From NCBI RefSeq assembly GCF_018687535.1, contig NZ_CP061295.1:1612001-1676000 (forward strand): DNA of 64,000 nt, in the 5' to 3' direction. This document shows, piece by piece, positions 55,573 to 64,000 of the stretch. The notes beneath the pieces were generated by a model that was not told where the DNA came from, did not search any database, and was given only the letters and a program-made list of their open reading frames with translations. This DNA is from Polynucleobacter sp. MWH-S4W17 (GTDB lineage: Bacteria > Pseudomonadota > Gammaproteobacteria > Burkholderiales > Burkholderiaceae). The translations under genes and the position numbers were made by a program. The first letter of the stretch is position 1; each line of letters starts with the position of its first letter.

Positions 55573-55806
55573 TTAAGCCTCGAACACTCGAACCTGTTGC
55601 TCAACCAGGGCCAACATCCCCTGACAGTGCTTTAGCAAGGCTGCGCCGCGTTGATAGGCTAACAGGGTTTCTTCTAGGGAAAATTTGCCAGATTCCATAT
55701 CGGAAATGAGCTTTTCAAGCTCTTTAACGGCTTGCTCATAGCGCAAATCGGGGTCAATTAGGACCTCAAGACCGGGTTTTTGACTCTCTGACTTCTTGGC
55801 TGGCAT
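55573..55806 (-). CDS. xseB: Exodeoxyribonuclease VII small subunit
   Basis: The 77-residue protein has the XseB core RYEQAVKELEKLISDMESGKFSLEETLLAYQRGAALLKHCQGML. It forms ExoVII with XseA. It is the first gene of the xseB-ispA-dxs group, as in many proteobacteria. A Lys-rich N-terminal extension precedes the core. Confidence 0.92.
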   Translation of the reverse strand: MPAKKSESQKPGLEVLIDPDLRYEQAVKELEKLISDMESGKFSLEETLLAYQRGAALLKHCQGMLALVEQQVRVFEA

Positions 55807-55968
55807 AAGCTGGATTCCTTCGTATTTCCCACACGGATAGCCCTATATATTAAAGCGAGAAGCCGTTTGGATGGGTATAATCCACCCCTTCCTTTCCAAT
55901 ATCGATCCGTCGATGGTTGGATTGGTTATTCCGCTTAGCTTCGGCTGACGTTTTCGGGGGTGGGGAGA

Positions 55969-57075
55969 ATGACTAATCTGGCTACCGCGCAGAAGCTTGC
56001 GCCGTCCAATTTGCAATTGCCGGTTTCGGCATATTTTGACGCTGACCTGTATCAGCGGGAAATTGAACTGCTTTTTAAGCAGGGCCCCGGCTATGTTGGT
56101 CACGAATTGATGGTTCCTGAAATGGGCTCCTATCAAACTTTAAGCGCAGAAAACGAAGGTCGCATACTTGTTCGCAATGAGTCTGGAGTAGAACTGCTTT
56201 CCAATGTTTGTCGCCATCGTCAAGCATTGATGCTCAATGGTCGCGGTAAAGCTGACAATATTGTTTGTCCATTACATCGCTGGACCTATGACTTAGGCGG
56301 CAATTTATTAGGCGCCCCTCACTTTGAGGATAAGCCCTGTTTAAATCTTGGTAAGTCCCCGCTACAAAATTGGCAAGGCTTGTTATTCGAAGGTCCTCGC
56401 GATGTGCGCACCGATCTTGCCAAGCTGGGTGTTGCCGATAACCTCAAGTTTGAAGGTTATGTTCTTGACCATGTTGAAGTACATGAATGCAACTACAACT
56501 GGAAAACATTCATCGAGGTCTATCTCGAGGACTATCACGTTGTGCCATTTCATCCGGGTCTTGGAAAGTTTGTTTCTTGCGAAGATCTGCACTGGGAGTT
56601 CGGCGATTGGCATAGCGTTCAAACCGTGGGCATTCACAAAGATTTACAAATTCCAGGCTCACTAACCTATCGCAACTGGCATGAAGCTGTACTTCGTCAG
56701 TTTGACGGCAAAACCCCACGCCATGGTGCCATTTGGCTTACTTACTATCCCAATGTCATGGTGGAATGGTACCCAGGCGTTCTGTGTGTATCAACACTGC
56801 ACCCAATGGGTCCCGGTAAAACGCGCAATATTGTTGAGTTCTACTATCCAGAAGAAATCGCTTTGTTTGAGCGTGAATTCGTGGAAGCAGAACGTGCTGC
56901 CTATATGGAGACTTGCATCGAAGATGATGAAATTGCTGAGCGCATGGATCAAGGGCGTGCAGCACTACTAGCTCGCGGCATTAATGAGGTCGGCCCCTAT
57001 CAAAGTCCAATGGAAGATGGTATGCAACATTTTCATGAGTGGTATCGCCGAGTCATGAACTTCGAAGGTGCATAA
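55969..57075 (+). CDS. Rieske-type aromatic ring-hydroxylating oxygenase alpha subunit
   Basis: The product, counted from the ATG at 55969, has 368 residues. The Rieske cluster ligands are in CRHRQALMLNGRG and CPLHRWTYDLGG. The non-haem iron site is probably EVYLEDYHVVPFHPG. No beta subunit, ferredoxin or reductase is encoded nearby, so electrons come from elsewhere. Homotrimeric single-component families (choline, carnitine or demethylase types) are the closest in layout. It is divergent from xseB and about 70 bp upstream of the sulfurtransferase gene. Confidence 0.8.
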   Translation: MTNLATAQKLAPSNLQLPVSAYFDADLYQREIELLFKQGPGYVGHELMVPEMGSYQTLSAENEGRILVRNESGVELLSNVCRHRQALMLNGRGKADNIVCPLHRWTYDLGGNLLGAPHFEDKPCLNLGKSPLQNWQGLLFEGPRDVRTDLAKLGVADNLKFEGYVLDHVEVHECNYNWKTFIEVYLEDYHVVPFHPGLGKFVSCEDLHWEFGDWHSVQTVGIHKDLQIPGSLTYRNWHEAVLRQFDGKTPRHGAIWLTYYPNVMVEWYPGVLCVSTLHPMGPGKTRNIVEFYYPEEIALFEREFVEAERAAYMETCIEDDEIAERMDQGRAALLARGINEVGPYQSPMEDGMQHFHEWYRRVMNFEGA

Positions 57076-57145
57076 TTAAAATAAGCTTCACGGTTACATT
57101 AATACCCTTTATTAATAACCCTCATCACCAAAAATAGGAAGCATC

Positions 57146-57976
57146 ATGACTCCTCTAATCTCAGCTAACCAGTTAGAAGAAATCATTAATAGTGGTGAAA
57201 ATGTATTGCTCTGTGACTGTCGCTTTGATTTAGTCGACCCACTGATCGGCAAAAAATCCTACGAAGAAAGTCATATTCCTGGTGCCATTTATGTAGACCT
57301 CGATAAAGATCTCTCAGGAAGCAAGACTGGCACGAATGGCAGACATCCCCTGCCTAGTCCAGAGGCCTGGGCTCAAACTAAAACGCGTTTGGGCATCAAC
57401 CCCAATACCTTAGTGGTTGCCTATGACAAACAAGGCTCCGTCTATGCCAGTCGTTTGTGGTGGATGCTCAAGGCAACAGGGCACGCTAATGTTCGGGTAC
57501 TAGATGGCGGCTTAGATTCTTGGAATGGCCCCATGGGTTCTATTCCAAGAGCGCCCACCCCTTGCACTGAAGCCATTGGAGTGATGCCTTATGCGGGGCT
57601 AGTTCTAGTTGATGATGTAGTGGCTGATCTAGAGACAAAGAAAAACAAAATCATCGATGCACGCACTGAAGATCGCTTTCATGGTCAAAATGAAACGCTT
57701 GATCCAGTTGGTGGCCATATTCCGGGAGCGATGAATCGCTTCTTTAAAAAAAATCTCAATGCGACTGCATTCAAAACTCCTGAGCAATTATTCAAAGAAT
57801 TTTCAGAATTCCTCGGGACCACTAAAGCCTCTGCAGTGATTCATCAATGTGGATCTGGCGTCACCGCTTGTCATAATCTTCTAGCGATGGAGCTTGCTGG
57901 CTTTAAAGGCTCGCGCCTGTATGCAGGTAGCTGGAGCGAATGGTGCGCAGACCCCAAAAGGCCTGTTGAGCTTTAA
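57146..57976 (+). CDS. sseA: Two-domain sulfurtransferase (3-mercaptopyruvate/thiosulfate)
   Basis: The 276-residue protein has two rhodanese domains. The first, inactive, carries VAYDKQGSVYASRLWWMLKATGH, and the second has the active loop CGSGVTACHN (Cys near residue 235). The CGSGVTA loop favours mercaptopyruvate over thiosulfate. The linker region includes IIDARTEDRFHG. It is convergent with the ZIP transporter gene, 6 bp apart. Confidence 0.88.
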   Translation: MTPLISANQLEEIINSGENVLLCDCRFDLVDPLIGKKSYEESHIPGAIYVDLDKDLSGSKTGTNGRHPLPSPEAWAQTKTRLGINPNTLVVAYDKQGSVYASRLWWMLKATGHANVRVLDGGLDSWNGPMGSIPRAPTPCTEAIGVMPYAGLVLVDDVVADLETKKNKIIDARTEDRFHGQNETLDPVGGHIPGAMNRFFKKNLNATAFKTPEQLFKEFSEFLGTTKASAVIHQCGSGVTACHNLLAMELAGFKGSRLYAGSWSEWCADPKRPVEL

Positions 57977-57982
57977 AGCTTG

Positions 57983-58756
57983 TTAGTGCAATAAGGACAA
58001 TAGGATCACAAACCCTACGCCACAAGCAATCAAGACCGTCTGACGTAAAGACTCGACCCAGTGAGGGCGACGGTGCATTTGCGGGATGAGATCACTCACT
58101 GCAATATAAATAAAACTACTAGAAGCAATCACTAATAAATATGGCATCGCTGCATGCGCTTTTTCTAAGAAGAAATAAGCCAATACGCCACCCACTACTG
58201 CTGATAAACCGCAGATAAGGTTGTACAACAAGGCTCGTGCACGGGAAAAGCCAGCATTTAACATGACAATGAAATCACCGATCTCTTGCGGGATTTCATG
58301 GGCAATGATCGCAATGGCCGTAAAAATACCCACTTGATGGTCGGCCATAAAGGCTGCAGCAATCAAGATGCCATCTACGAAGTTATGAATACCATCGCCA
58401 ACCAAAATCATCCAGCCACTACGCCCAGCATTTTCTGCATCATGGCCATGGTGATGGTGGTGCCCATCACCTTCGTGATGGTGGTCGTGTCGCAATAATG
58501 CGATCTTCTCAAGCAAGAAGAAACCCAATAACCCAGCAAGCAAAGTTGCGAATAAGAACTGAGGTTTTGCACCTTCCATGCTAAATGCTTCAGGCAAGGA
58601 GTGGAGTAAAGCAGTTGCTAGCAATATGCCGACCGATAGGCTCACCATATTGTTGACCATCTTGGAGAGCATGGCCAAAGAACAGCTTGCGGCCACCAAG
58701 ACGCTAGCAGTTCCCGCTAACGCAGTCACCAGGAGAATACTTTGTAAAACAGTCAT
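57983..58756 (-). CDS. ZIP-family metal transporter
   Basis: From the ATG at 58756 the product has 257 residues with about eight helices. Metal-binding residues are in DGIHNFVDGILIA (helix 4) and IIAHEIPQEIGDF (helix 5). A His-rich cytoplasmic loop lies between helices 3 and 4 (RHDHHHEGDGHHHHHGHD). Zinc or iron uptake is likely. It starts 5 bp after the dienelactone hydrolase-like gene, so the two are probably co-transcribed. Confidence 0.88.
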   Translation of the reverse strand: MTVLQSILLVTALAGTASVLVAASCSLAMLSKMVNNMVSLSVGILLATALLHSLPEAFSMEGAKPQFLFATLLAGLLGFFLLEKIALLRHDHHHEGDGHHHHHGHDAENAGRSGWMILVGDGIHNFVDGILIAAAFMADHQVGIFTAIAIIAHEIPQEIGDFIVMLNAGFSRARALLYNLICGLSAVVGGVLAYFFLEKAHAAMPYLLVIASSSFIYIAVSDLIPQMHRRPHWVESLRQTVLIACGVGFVILLSLLH

Positions 58757-58761
58757 CGAGC

Positions 58762-59637
58762 TTATGCCACTCCGTTTTTCTGAAACCAGGCTAGGCACTT
58801 TTCCCAACCATCTTTCGCAGGACCTTCACGATAGCTTGCGCGGTAATCAGCATGGAATGCATGGGGGGTATCTGGATAAACTACAAATTCACAAGCCTTG
58901 GCGACAGGATTCTTGGGGGCGGCCTCTGCCAAAGCTGCGCGCATTTGATCAATACTCTCCAAAGAAATTCCGGTATCAGCGGCGCCATACAAGCCGAGCA
59001 CTGGCGCCTTTAAATCAGCAGCAATATCTATAGGATGGTGAGGATTGCCCTCAGTCTTCTCGCCGATCAGGCGACCGTACCAAGCTACACCGGCACGCAC
59101 CTGCGGCAAGGTTGCGGACAACCAAGTAATACGACCACCCCAACAGAAGCCAGTAACACCGACGCGCTTTAAGTCACCGCCATTTTTGCCAGCCCACACT
59201 AAAGCAGCTTGTAGATCATTTAAAACCTGAGCATCAGGAGTCTTGGCCACAATATTAGTCATAATTTCAGCAATAGTGCCGTAAGTATTAGGGTCGCCTG
59301 CGCGCGTAAAAAACTCTGGGGCAATCGCAAGATATCCCAACTTTGCAAAACGTCTGGTGACATCAGCAATGTATTCGTGCACACCAAAAATCTCGCTCGC
59401 CACAATAATGATGGGCAAAGAGCCTTTCGCTTTTTCAGGTCGAGAGACATACGCTGGTAACTGAAAGCTACCAACGGGGATCATCTGCTCACCAGCTTTA
59501 ATGCCTTTGAAATCCGTTTCAATAGCCGCAGCCATGACAGGCTCGGATGCCCCTACAAATCCAACCCCAATAGCAGTCGCGCCAATTGCAGATGTTTTCA
59601 TAAAATTGCGTCGACTATTTTGAATGTCTTTACTCAT
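58762..59637 (-). CDS. Tat-exported dienelactone hydrolase family protein
   Basis: The 291-residue protein starts with a twin-arginine signal (SRRNFMKTSAIGATAIG ... PVMA), so it is probably exported folded. The alpha/beta hydrolase part has the Cys-Asp-His triad: GVTGFCWGGR, LYGAADTGIS and PDTPHAFHADY. The family hydrolyses dienelactone in chlorocatechol degradation, but many members have other substrates. It is not part of the benzoate island. Confidence 0.85.
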   Translation of the reverse strand: MSKDIQNSRRNFMKTSAIGATAIGVGFVGASEPVMAAAIETDFKGIKAGEQMIPVGSFQLPAYVSRPEKAKGSLPIIIVASEIFGVHEYIADVTRRFAKLGYLAIAPEFFTRAGDPNTYGTIAEIMTNIVAKTPDAQVLNDLQAALVWAGKNGGDLKRVGVTGFCWGGRITWLSATLPQVRAGVAWYGRLIGEKTEGNPHHPIDIAADLKAPVLGLYGAADTGISLESIDQMRAALAEAAPKNPVAKACEFVVYPDTPHAFHADYRASYREGPAKDGWEKCLAWFQKNGVA

Positions 59638-59673
59638 TACCTTATCTCCTGGCCTGCATTTCTCATTGAATAC

Positions 59674-62499
59674 TTAGTGCGCCTCTTCCCAATTATCGCC
59701 AATCCCAATACTAACCACCAAAGGCACCTTTAACTGAGCGACATTGCACATCAAACCGGGTAATTTGGCCTGTACTACTTCAAGCTCATCAAAAGGCACA
59801 TCTAGGACCAACTCATCATGAACCTGTAGTAGTAGCTTGGTTTTGAGCTGCTCTTTTTCGAGCCAATCCTCAACTGCGATCATGGCCAATTTGATTAAGT
59901 CAGCTGCGGTGCCTTGCATAGGGGCATTAATTGCTGCCCGCTCAGCACCTTGGCGTCGCGGACCATTGGAGCCCTTGATCTCTGGCAACCAAAGACGTCG
60001 CCCAAAGACCGTCTCTACATAACCATTCTCTCTTGCTTCGAGACGTGTACGCTCCATATATTGAGCCACCCCTGGATAACGATCGAAGTATTTGGCTATA
60101 TAGTTTTGCGCAGCAGAACGCTCAATACCTAAGTTGCCAGCTAACCCAAAAGCGCTCATACCGTAAATCAGGCCAAAGTTAATTACCTTGGCGTAACGAC
60201 GTTGCTCAGAGTTGACATCATCCAATGGAACACCAAAAATCTCTGCTGCAGTGGCTTGGTGAACGTCCTTACCCTCTTTAAATGCCGTTAAGAGATTTTC
60301 ATCTTCGGCGATATGTGCCATGATGCGCAACTCAATTTGGGAATAATCTGCCGACAACAATTTACATCCGTCTGCTGGAACAAAGGCCTCACGAATACGA
60401 CGCCCCTCTTCTGTTCGCACTGGAATATTTTGCAAGTTTGGATCGCTTGATGCTAGGCGACCTGTGACTGCAGTAGCTTGAGAAAAGTTCGTATGAACGC
60501 GGCCCGTCTTGGGATCAGCCATGCGAGGAAGCTTCTCAATATAGGTGGACATTAGCTTTGCTAAGCTGCGGTAATCCAAAATGCGCGCAGGCAAGGGATA
60601 GTCTTCCGCTAACTTCTGCAACACTTCTTCATCGGTAGAGGGTGCGCCTGAAGGCGTCTTTTTAATTACCGGAAGCTCAAGTTGTCCAAATAAAATTTCT
60701 GCGATCTGCTTAGGTGACTGAATATTAAAAGGCTGACCTGCTAGCTTGTGAATTTCGCCTTCTAACTCAAGCAAACGTTTGCCCACCTGCTGGCCTTGTT
60801 TGGCCAATAATCCTGAATCAATCCGAATGCCGTTACGCTCCATGATGCCGAGCACACGCATAGCGGGCATCTCTACCTTTTCATAGATATAGAGCAGGCC
60901 TGAGTTTTCCTGAATCTGCGGCCATAATTCCAAATGCAGGCGCAAAGTTATGTCAGCATCTTCTGCCGCATAGTCTGTTGCTATTTGGAGATCGACTTGA
61001 TCAAAACCAATTTGGTGAACACCTTTGCCGCACACCTCTTCATAGCGAATGGTTTTCATGCCCAGATGGCGTTCAGCCAAGCTGTCCATATTGTGGGGCA
61101 TGTGCGACTCAAGCACATAAGACTCCAGCAAGGTGTCAAATGCAACACCCTTTAGGGTAATGCCATAGTTTGCAAAGATATGGGCGTCGTACTTTAAATT
61201 TTGGCCTACTTTTAAACTCGTTGTGCTTTCCAACCAGGGCTTCATACGCGCAAGCACTAGGTCACGATCAAGCTGTACTTCACCGTTGCGGTGAGCAACT
61301 GGAATGTAACAAGCTTCACCCGGCTTTACTGATAAAGAAATTCCAACAAGTTCTGCCGCAAGCGCATCAAGACTAGTAGTTTCCGTATCAACTGCTGTTA
61401 ATTCAGATGCCTCAATCTTCGTTAGCCACCTCTCTAAACTCGCTTCATCCACCACGCATTCGTAGTGACGCTCAACTGCATCTTGCGAGTCTCGAGTTGC
61501 TTGTGATAAATCCTTGGTCGGCGAGCTGGCAATCACGCGGGTCTTTTTTTCCTCATCAGTACCTGTGCCAGAAGAAGAAATTGGACTGCCTGCTAAATCA
61601 AATTCGGCCATCTCACCTTTATTCTCTGGGCTTGTAAGCTTCTTTTCAACGTCACGCAACCAAGTCTTAAATGCATAGCGCTCAAATAATTCACGTAATA
61701 AAGGAGCATCTTCAGACTTAGCATGCAAGTCATCTAAGCTTGGTAAATGGGGTGATAAATCACAATCGGTTTTTACCGTAATGAGTTGACGAGCTTGCGG
61801 CAACCAAGGAAGCGTTACGCGTAAGTTTTCACCAACTACGCCTTTAACTTGATCTGCATTTGCCATCAAGTTATCGAGATTACCAAATTCCGCTAGCCAT
61901 TTATTGGCTGTCTTTGGTCCCGCCTTTGGAACACCTGGCACGTTATCAACGGTATCGCCGATGATGGATAAATAATCCACAATCAATTCTGGTGGTACAC
62001 CAAACTTTTCTTTGACACCTTCAATATCGAGCTTCTCATTTGTCATCGTATTAATAAGGGTGACCGAAGGATTTACCAATTGCGCTAAATCTTTATCACC
62101 AGTAGAAATAATGGTTTCCCAACCTGCTTGGGTGGCTTGGCAAGCCAAAGTCCCAATCACATCGTCAGCCTCTACACCAGATACCATCAATACCGGCCAA
62201 CCCAAGGCCTTCACCATGGCATGAATTGGTTCAATCTGTTTAACCAAATCCTCAGGCATGGGGGAGCGATGTGCCTTGTATTCTGAGTACATTTCGTCGC
62301 GGAAGGTCTTCCCCTTAGCATCAAAAACACAGGCAATATGGTCGGCCTTAAGCTCAGACCGAGCCCGGCGCATCATATTCACCATGCCATAAATAGCCCC
62401 AGTGGGCTCTCCAGCCCCATTTCTGAGGTCTGGCATGGCGTGGAAGGCGCGATAGAGGTAGCTAGAACCGTCTACCAACAAGAGTCTATGTTTAGTCAT
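59674..62499 (-). CDS. polA: DNA polymerase I
   Basis: From the ATG at 62499 the product has 941 residues. It has a 5'-3' exonuclease domain (LLLVDGSSYLYRAFHAMPDL; IISTGDKDLAQLV), a 3'-5' exonuclease domain with the acidic residues present (AVDTETTSLD; LKYDAHIF), and the polymerase domain with motif A LLSADYSQIELRIMAHI, motif B RRYAKVINFGLIYGMSAFGLA and motif C LLQVHDELVLDV. An about 40-residue Ser/Thr/Glu-rich linker separates the first two domains. Confidence 0.95.
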   Translation of the reverse strand: MTKHRLLLVDGSSYLYRAFHAMPDLRNGAGEPTGAIYGMVNMMRRARSELKADHIACVFDAKGKTFRDEMYSEYKAHRSPMPEDLVKQIEPIHAMVKALGWPVLMVSGVEADDVIGTLACQATQAGWETIISTGDKDLAQLVNPSVTLINTMTNEKLDIEGVKEKFGVPPELIVDYLSIIGDTVDNVPGVPKAGPKTANKWLAEFGNLDNLMANADQVKGVVGENLRVTLPWLPQARQLITVKTDCDLSPHLPSLDDLHAKSEDAPLLRELFERYAFKTWLRDVEKKLTSPENKGEMAEFDLAGSPISSSGTGTDEEKKTRVIASSPTKDLSQATRDSQDAVERHYECVVDEASLERWLTKIEASELTAVDTETTSLDALAAELVGISLSVKPGEACYIPVAHRNGEVQLDRDLVLARMKPWLESTTSLKVGQNLKYDAHIFANYGITLKGVAFDTLLESYVLESHMPHNMDSLAERHLGMKTIRYEEVCGKGVHQIGFDQVDLQIATDYAAEDADITLRLHLELWPQIQENSGLLYIYEKVEMPAMRVLGIMERNGIRIDSGLLAKQGQQVGKRLLELEGEIHKLAGQPFNIQSPKQIAEILFGQLELPVIKKTPSGAPSTDEEVLQKLAEDYPLPARILDYRSLAKLMSTYIEKLPRMADPKTGRVHTNFSQATAVTGRLASSDPNLQNIPVRTEEGRRIREAFVPADGCKLLSADYSQIELRIMAHIAEDENLLTAFKEGKDVHQATAAEIFGVPLDDVNSEQRRYAKVINFGLIYGMSAFGLAGNLGIERSAAQNYIAKYFDRYPGVAQYMERTRLEARENGYVETVFGRRLWLPEIKGSNGPRRQGAERAAINAPMQGTAADLIKLAMIAVEDWLEKEQLKTKLLLQVHDELVLDVPFDELEVVQAKLPGLMCNVAQLKVPLVVSIGIGDNWEEAH

Positions 62500-62582
62500 A
62501 ACGCAATCGTACAATCTAGTTGTGAATTGCCTACAGGTCTGGTTAAGGAACCGTCCGAGAGTAGGCTTAAAAAGGTGAAAAA

Positions 62583-62987
62583 ATGCATTATTTAACGAAC
62601 TTAATTAGCCACTCAATAAGCCAAAGCCTAACCCTAATGAGTTTTTTGGTGGTTTTTGGACTTTTTGGCACGACTGCAGCCCACGCTCAGAATAACAGCC
62701 AGGCACTGACCCCATCGGAATTAAACCGTATCAATAGTCAGCCACTCGCACCTGCGGTGAGCGCAAGTGGCGCGACATCCAACCCTGAGCAACGCAAGCC
62801 AAACTATCAATACCGAGATAAAAACGGCACCACTGTAACCGAATACAAAGATGTCAATTCTCCAACGCAGGTAGATGTAAAAACGCCCTATACCAGTTAT
62901 GAAATGGCGCCGCCTACAACAGTAATGCCAGGACCCCCAAAAGATACTGATCTGATCAGCGTTCCTAGCGTCAGCATTCCCTTTTAA
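62583..62987 (+). CDS. DUF2782-like exported protein
   Basis: The 134-residue protein has a signal peptide ending about residue 36 (GTTAAHA). The mature part includes PNYQYRDKNGTTVTEYKDVNSPTQVDVKTPYTSYEM, as in DUF2782 proteins that often lie next to polA and thrB in Burkholderiales. Function unknown. It is divergent from polA with 83 bp between and upstream of thrB by 22 bp. Confidence 0.75.
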   Translation: MHYLTNLISHSISQSLTLMSFLVVFGLFGTTAAHAQNNSQALTPSELNRINSQPLAPAVSASGATSNPEQRKPNYQYRDKNGTTVTEYKDVNSPTQVDVKTPYTSYEMAPPTTVMPGPPKDTDLISVPSVSIPF

Positions 62988-63009
62988 CTTAAAAAGCATT
63001 TACTGATTT

Positions 63010-63984
63010 ATGGCTGTATTTACCCCGATCGAGCTTGAGGATATTTCTCAATGGATTGCTCAAGACTTTGATATCGGCCAAGCCACTGAAATTCGTGGCA
63101 TTCATGGTGGTATTGAAAACTCTAATTTTTTCTTAGATACCACTAAAGATGGCAAGAAGCAGGAATATGTTTTAACAATCTTTGAAAGATTATCTGCGGA
63201 ACAACTTCCTTTCTACTTAGAGTTAATGCGCCACCTAGCAAACAAAGGTGTGCCTGTACCCAAGCCGATCGAGAATAAACAGGGCAACATTCTTTTTGCC
63301 CTCAAAGGCAAGCCGGCAGCCATTGTTACCAAGCTACCAGGCCTTTCCAGACTCCAACCAGAAGCCAATCATTGCGCTCTTGTTGGCGAGATGCTAGCGA
63401 AGATGCATTTGGCTGGAAAAGATTTTCCAAAGTCCCAAGAGAATCTTCGTAGCCTTGCTTGGTGGCAGAAAACAATACCTTCGGTATTACCAAACTTAAG
63501 CACGCCCCAGAAAGAGCTCATTACTCATGAGTTACAAACTCAAGAGGAATTTTTTGCCTCAGGCACCTATGATGGATTGCCGCAAGGGGCGAGTCATTGT
63601 GATCTCTTTCGCGACAATGTTTTATTTGATCCCAAAGGATCTGATATCTCTCAAGATCATTTGGGTGGCTTCTTTGATTTTTACTTTGCTGGCACTGATA
63701 AATGGCTATTTGATATCGCCGTCACTGCCAATGATTGGTGTCTTGCAGATAACAAGCAAGATTTAGATCCTGCTCGCTTAGACGCGTTCATGAAAGCCTA
63801 TCAGTCGGTTCGCCCTCTCACCAAAGAAGAGCAAGCTAGCTGGCCACTCATGTTGCGTGCAGCAGCTTTACGCTTCTGGGTTTCAAGACTCTGGGACTTC
63901 TATTTGCCGCGTGATGCGCAGATGCTAACCCCGCATGACCCTACGCACTTTGAACGCATTCTTTTAAGTCGCCGCTCACTATGA
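63010..63984 (+). CDS. thrB: Homoserine kinase (APH-fold, ThrB type II)
   Basis: The 324-residue kinase has the aminoglycoside-phosphotransferase fold: GIHGGIENSNFFLDTT, the catalytic HCDLFRDNVLFD and the Mg-binding FFDFYFAG. It phosphorylates homoserine in threonine synthesis. The TGA overlaps the ATG of the next gene. Confidence 0.92.
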   Translation: MAVFTPIELEDISQWIAQDFDIGQATEIRGIHGGIENSNFFLDTTKDGKKQEYVLTIFERLSAEQLPFYLELMRHLANKGVPVPKPIENKQGNILFALKGKPAAIVTKLPGLSRLQPEANHCALVGEMLAKMHLAGKDFPKSQENLRSLAWWQKTIPSVLPNLSTPQKELITHELQTQEEFFASGTYDGLPQGASHCDLFRDNVLFDPKGSDISQDHLGGFFDFYFAGTDKWLFDIAVTANDWCLADNKQDLDPARLDAFMKAYQSVRPLTKEEQASWPLMLRAAALRFWVSRLWDFYLPRDAQMLTPHDPTHFERILLSRRSL

Positions 63985-64000
63985 AACTGAATTCCGTAGC
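63981..64000 (+). CDS. Start of the gene after thrB (partial)
   Basis: An ATG at 63981 overlaps the thrB stop (ATGA) and reads MKLNSV before the window ends. Burkholderiales often have a BPSS1780-type membrane protein gene here, whose products begin similarly. Too little is visible to be sure. Confidence 0.35.

Overview
The window looks like chromosome of a Burkholderiaceae betaproteobacterium with moderate-to-low GC, most likely Polynucleobacter or a close relative. This is inferred from protein character, a housekeeping block (rpoD, dnaG, yqeY, rpsU, tsaD, folE2, dxs, ispA, xseB, polA, thrB) and an Azoarcus-like group I intron in tRNA-Ile2. Nothing was checked against a database.

Layout. 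1-9.7 kb: mixed housekeeping and conserved hypothetical genes (exonuclease/GIY-YIG fusion, Rrf2 regulator, Lon-type domain, DUF2236, AlkB, FAD oxidoreductase, FolB-like, cupin, SDR, DsbA-like), plus two short Cys-containing genes read by hand at 2948-3097 and 5146-5325. 9.9-17.4 kb: a selenoneine-type cluster. senB lies on the plus strand. senA, selD/senC, a PhnD/PhnC/PhnE/PhnE-like ABC importer and egtD form one minus-strand operon. The importer is probably for a selenium oxyanion. 17.8-23.1 kb: yceI, a nitroreductase, an HTH/ATPase/DUF4325 regulator behind 21-bp iterons, and an ECF sigma / small membrane protein / DUF3106 / Spy-like envelope module.

23.3-44.3 kb is the most interesting part: a 21-kb site-specifically integrated island. 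Its ends split an intronless tRNA-Ile2(CAU) gene exactly at the 7-nt anticodon loop. Joining the outer ends rebuilds a perfect 77-nt tRNA. Joining the inner ends rebuilds an attP-like site with a perfect 8-bp inverted repeat around the same 7-bp core. I see no integrase gene. Just inside the right end the island carries its own complete tRNA-Ile2, and that copy is interrupted in the anticodon loop by a 216-nt group I intron, so it replaces the broken gene and no longer has an intact attachment core. An older, diverged 3' fragment of another intron-bearing tRNA-Ile2 lies at 19.2 kb.

The island cargo is a coherent catabolic set. A tctC-like binding protein, a hippurate-hydrolase-like M20 amidohydrolase and a DadA-type oxidoreductase behind a tandem glycine riboswitch sit next to a LysR regulator and a porin. 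A long operon then encodes catBCA, benABCD, benE, pcaIJFD, an AAHS-type transporter and another binding protein, with a catR/benM regulator and a matching operator. The simplest reading is hippurate -> benzoate + glycine, with benzoate going through catechol to succinyl-CoA and acetyl-CoA, and glycine handled by the riboswitch-controlled flavoenzyme.

44.4-64 kb: a VapBC toxin-antitoxin pair at the island border, then the housekeeping block, an orphan Rieske oxygenase, a rhodanese-type sulfurtransferase, a ZIP transporter, a Tat-exported dienelactone-hydrolase-like protein, polA, a DUF2782 protein and thrB.
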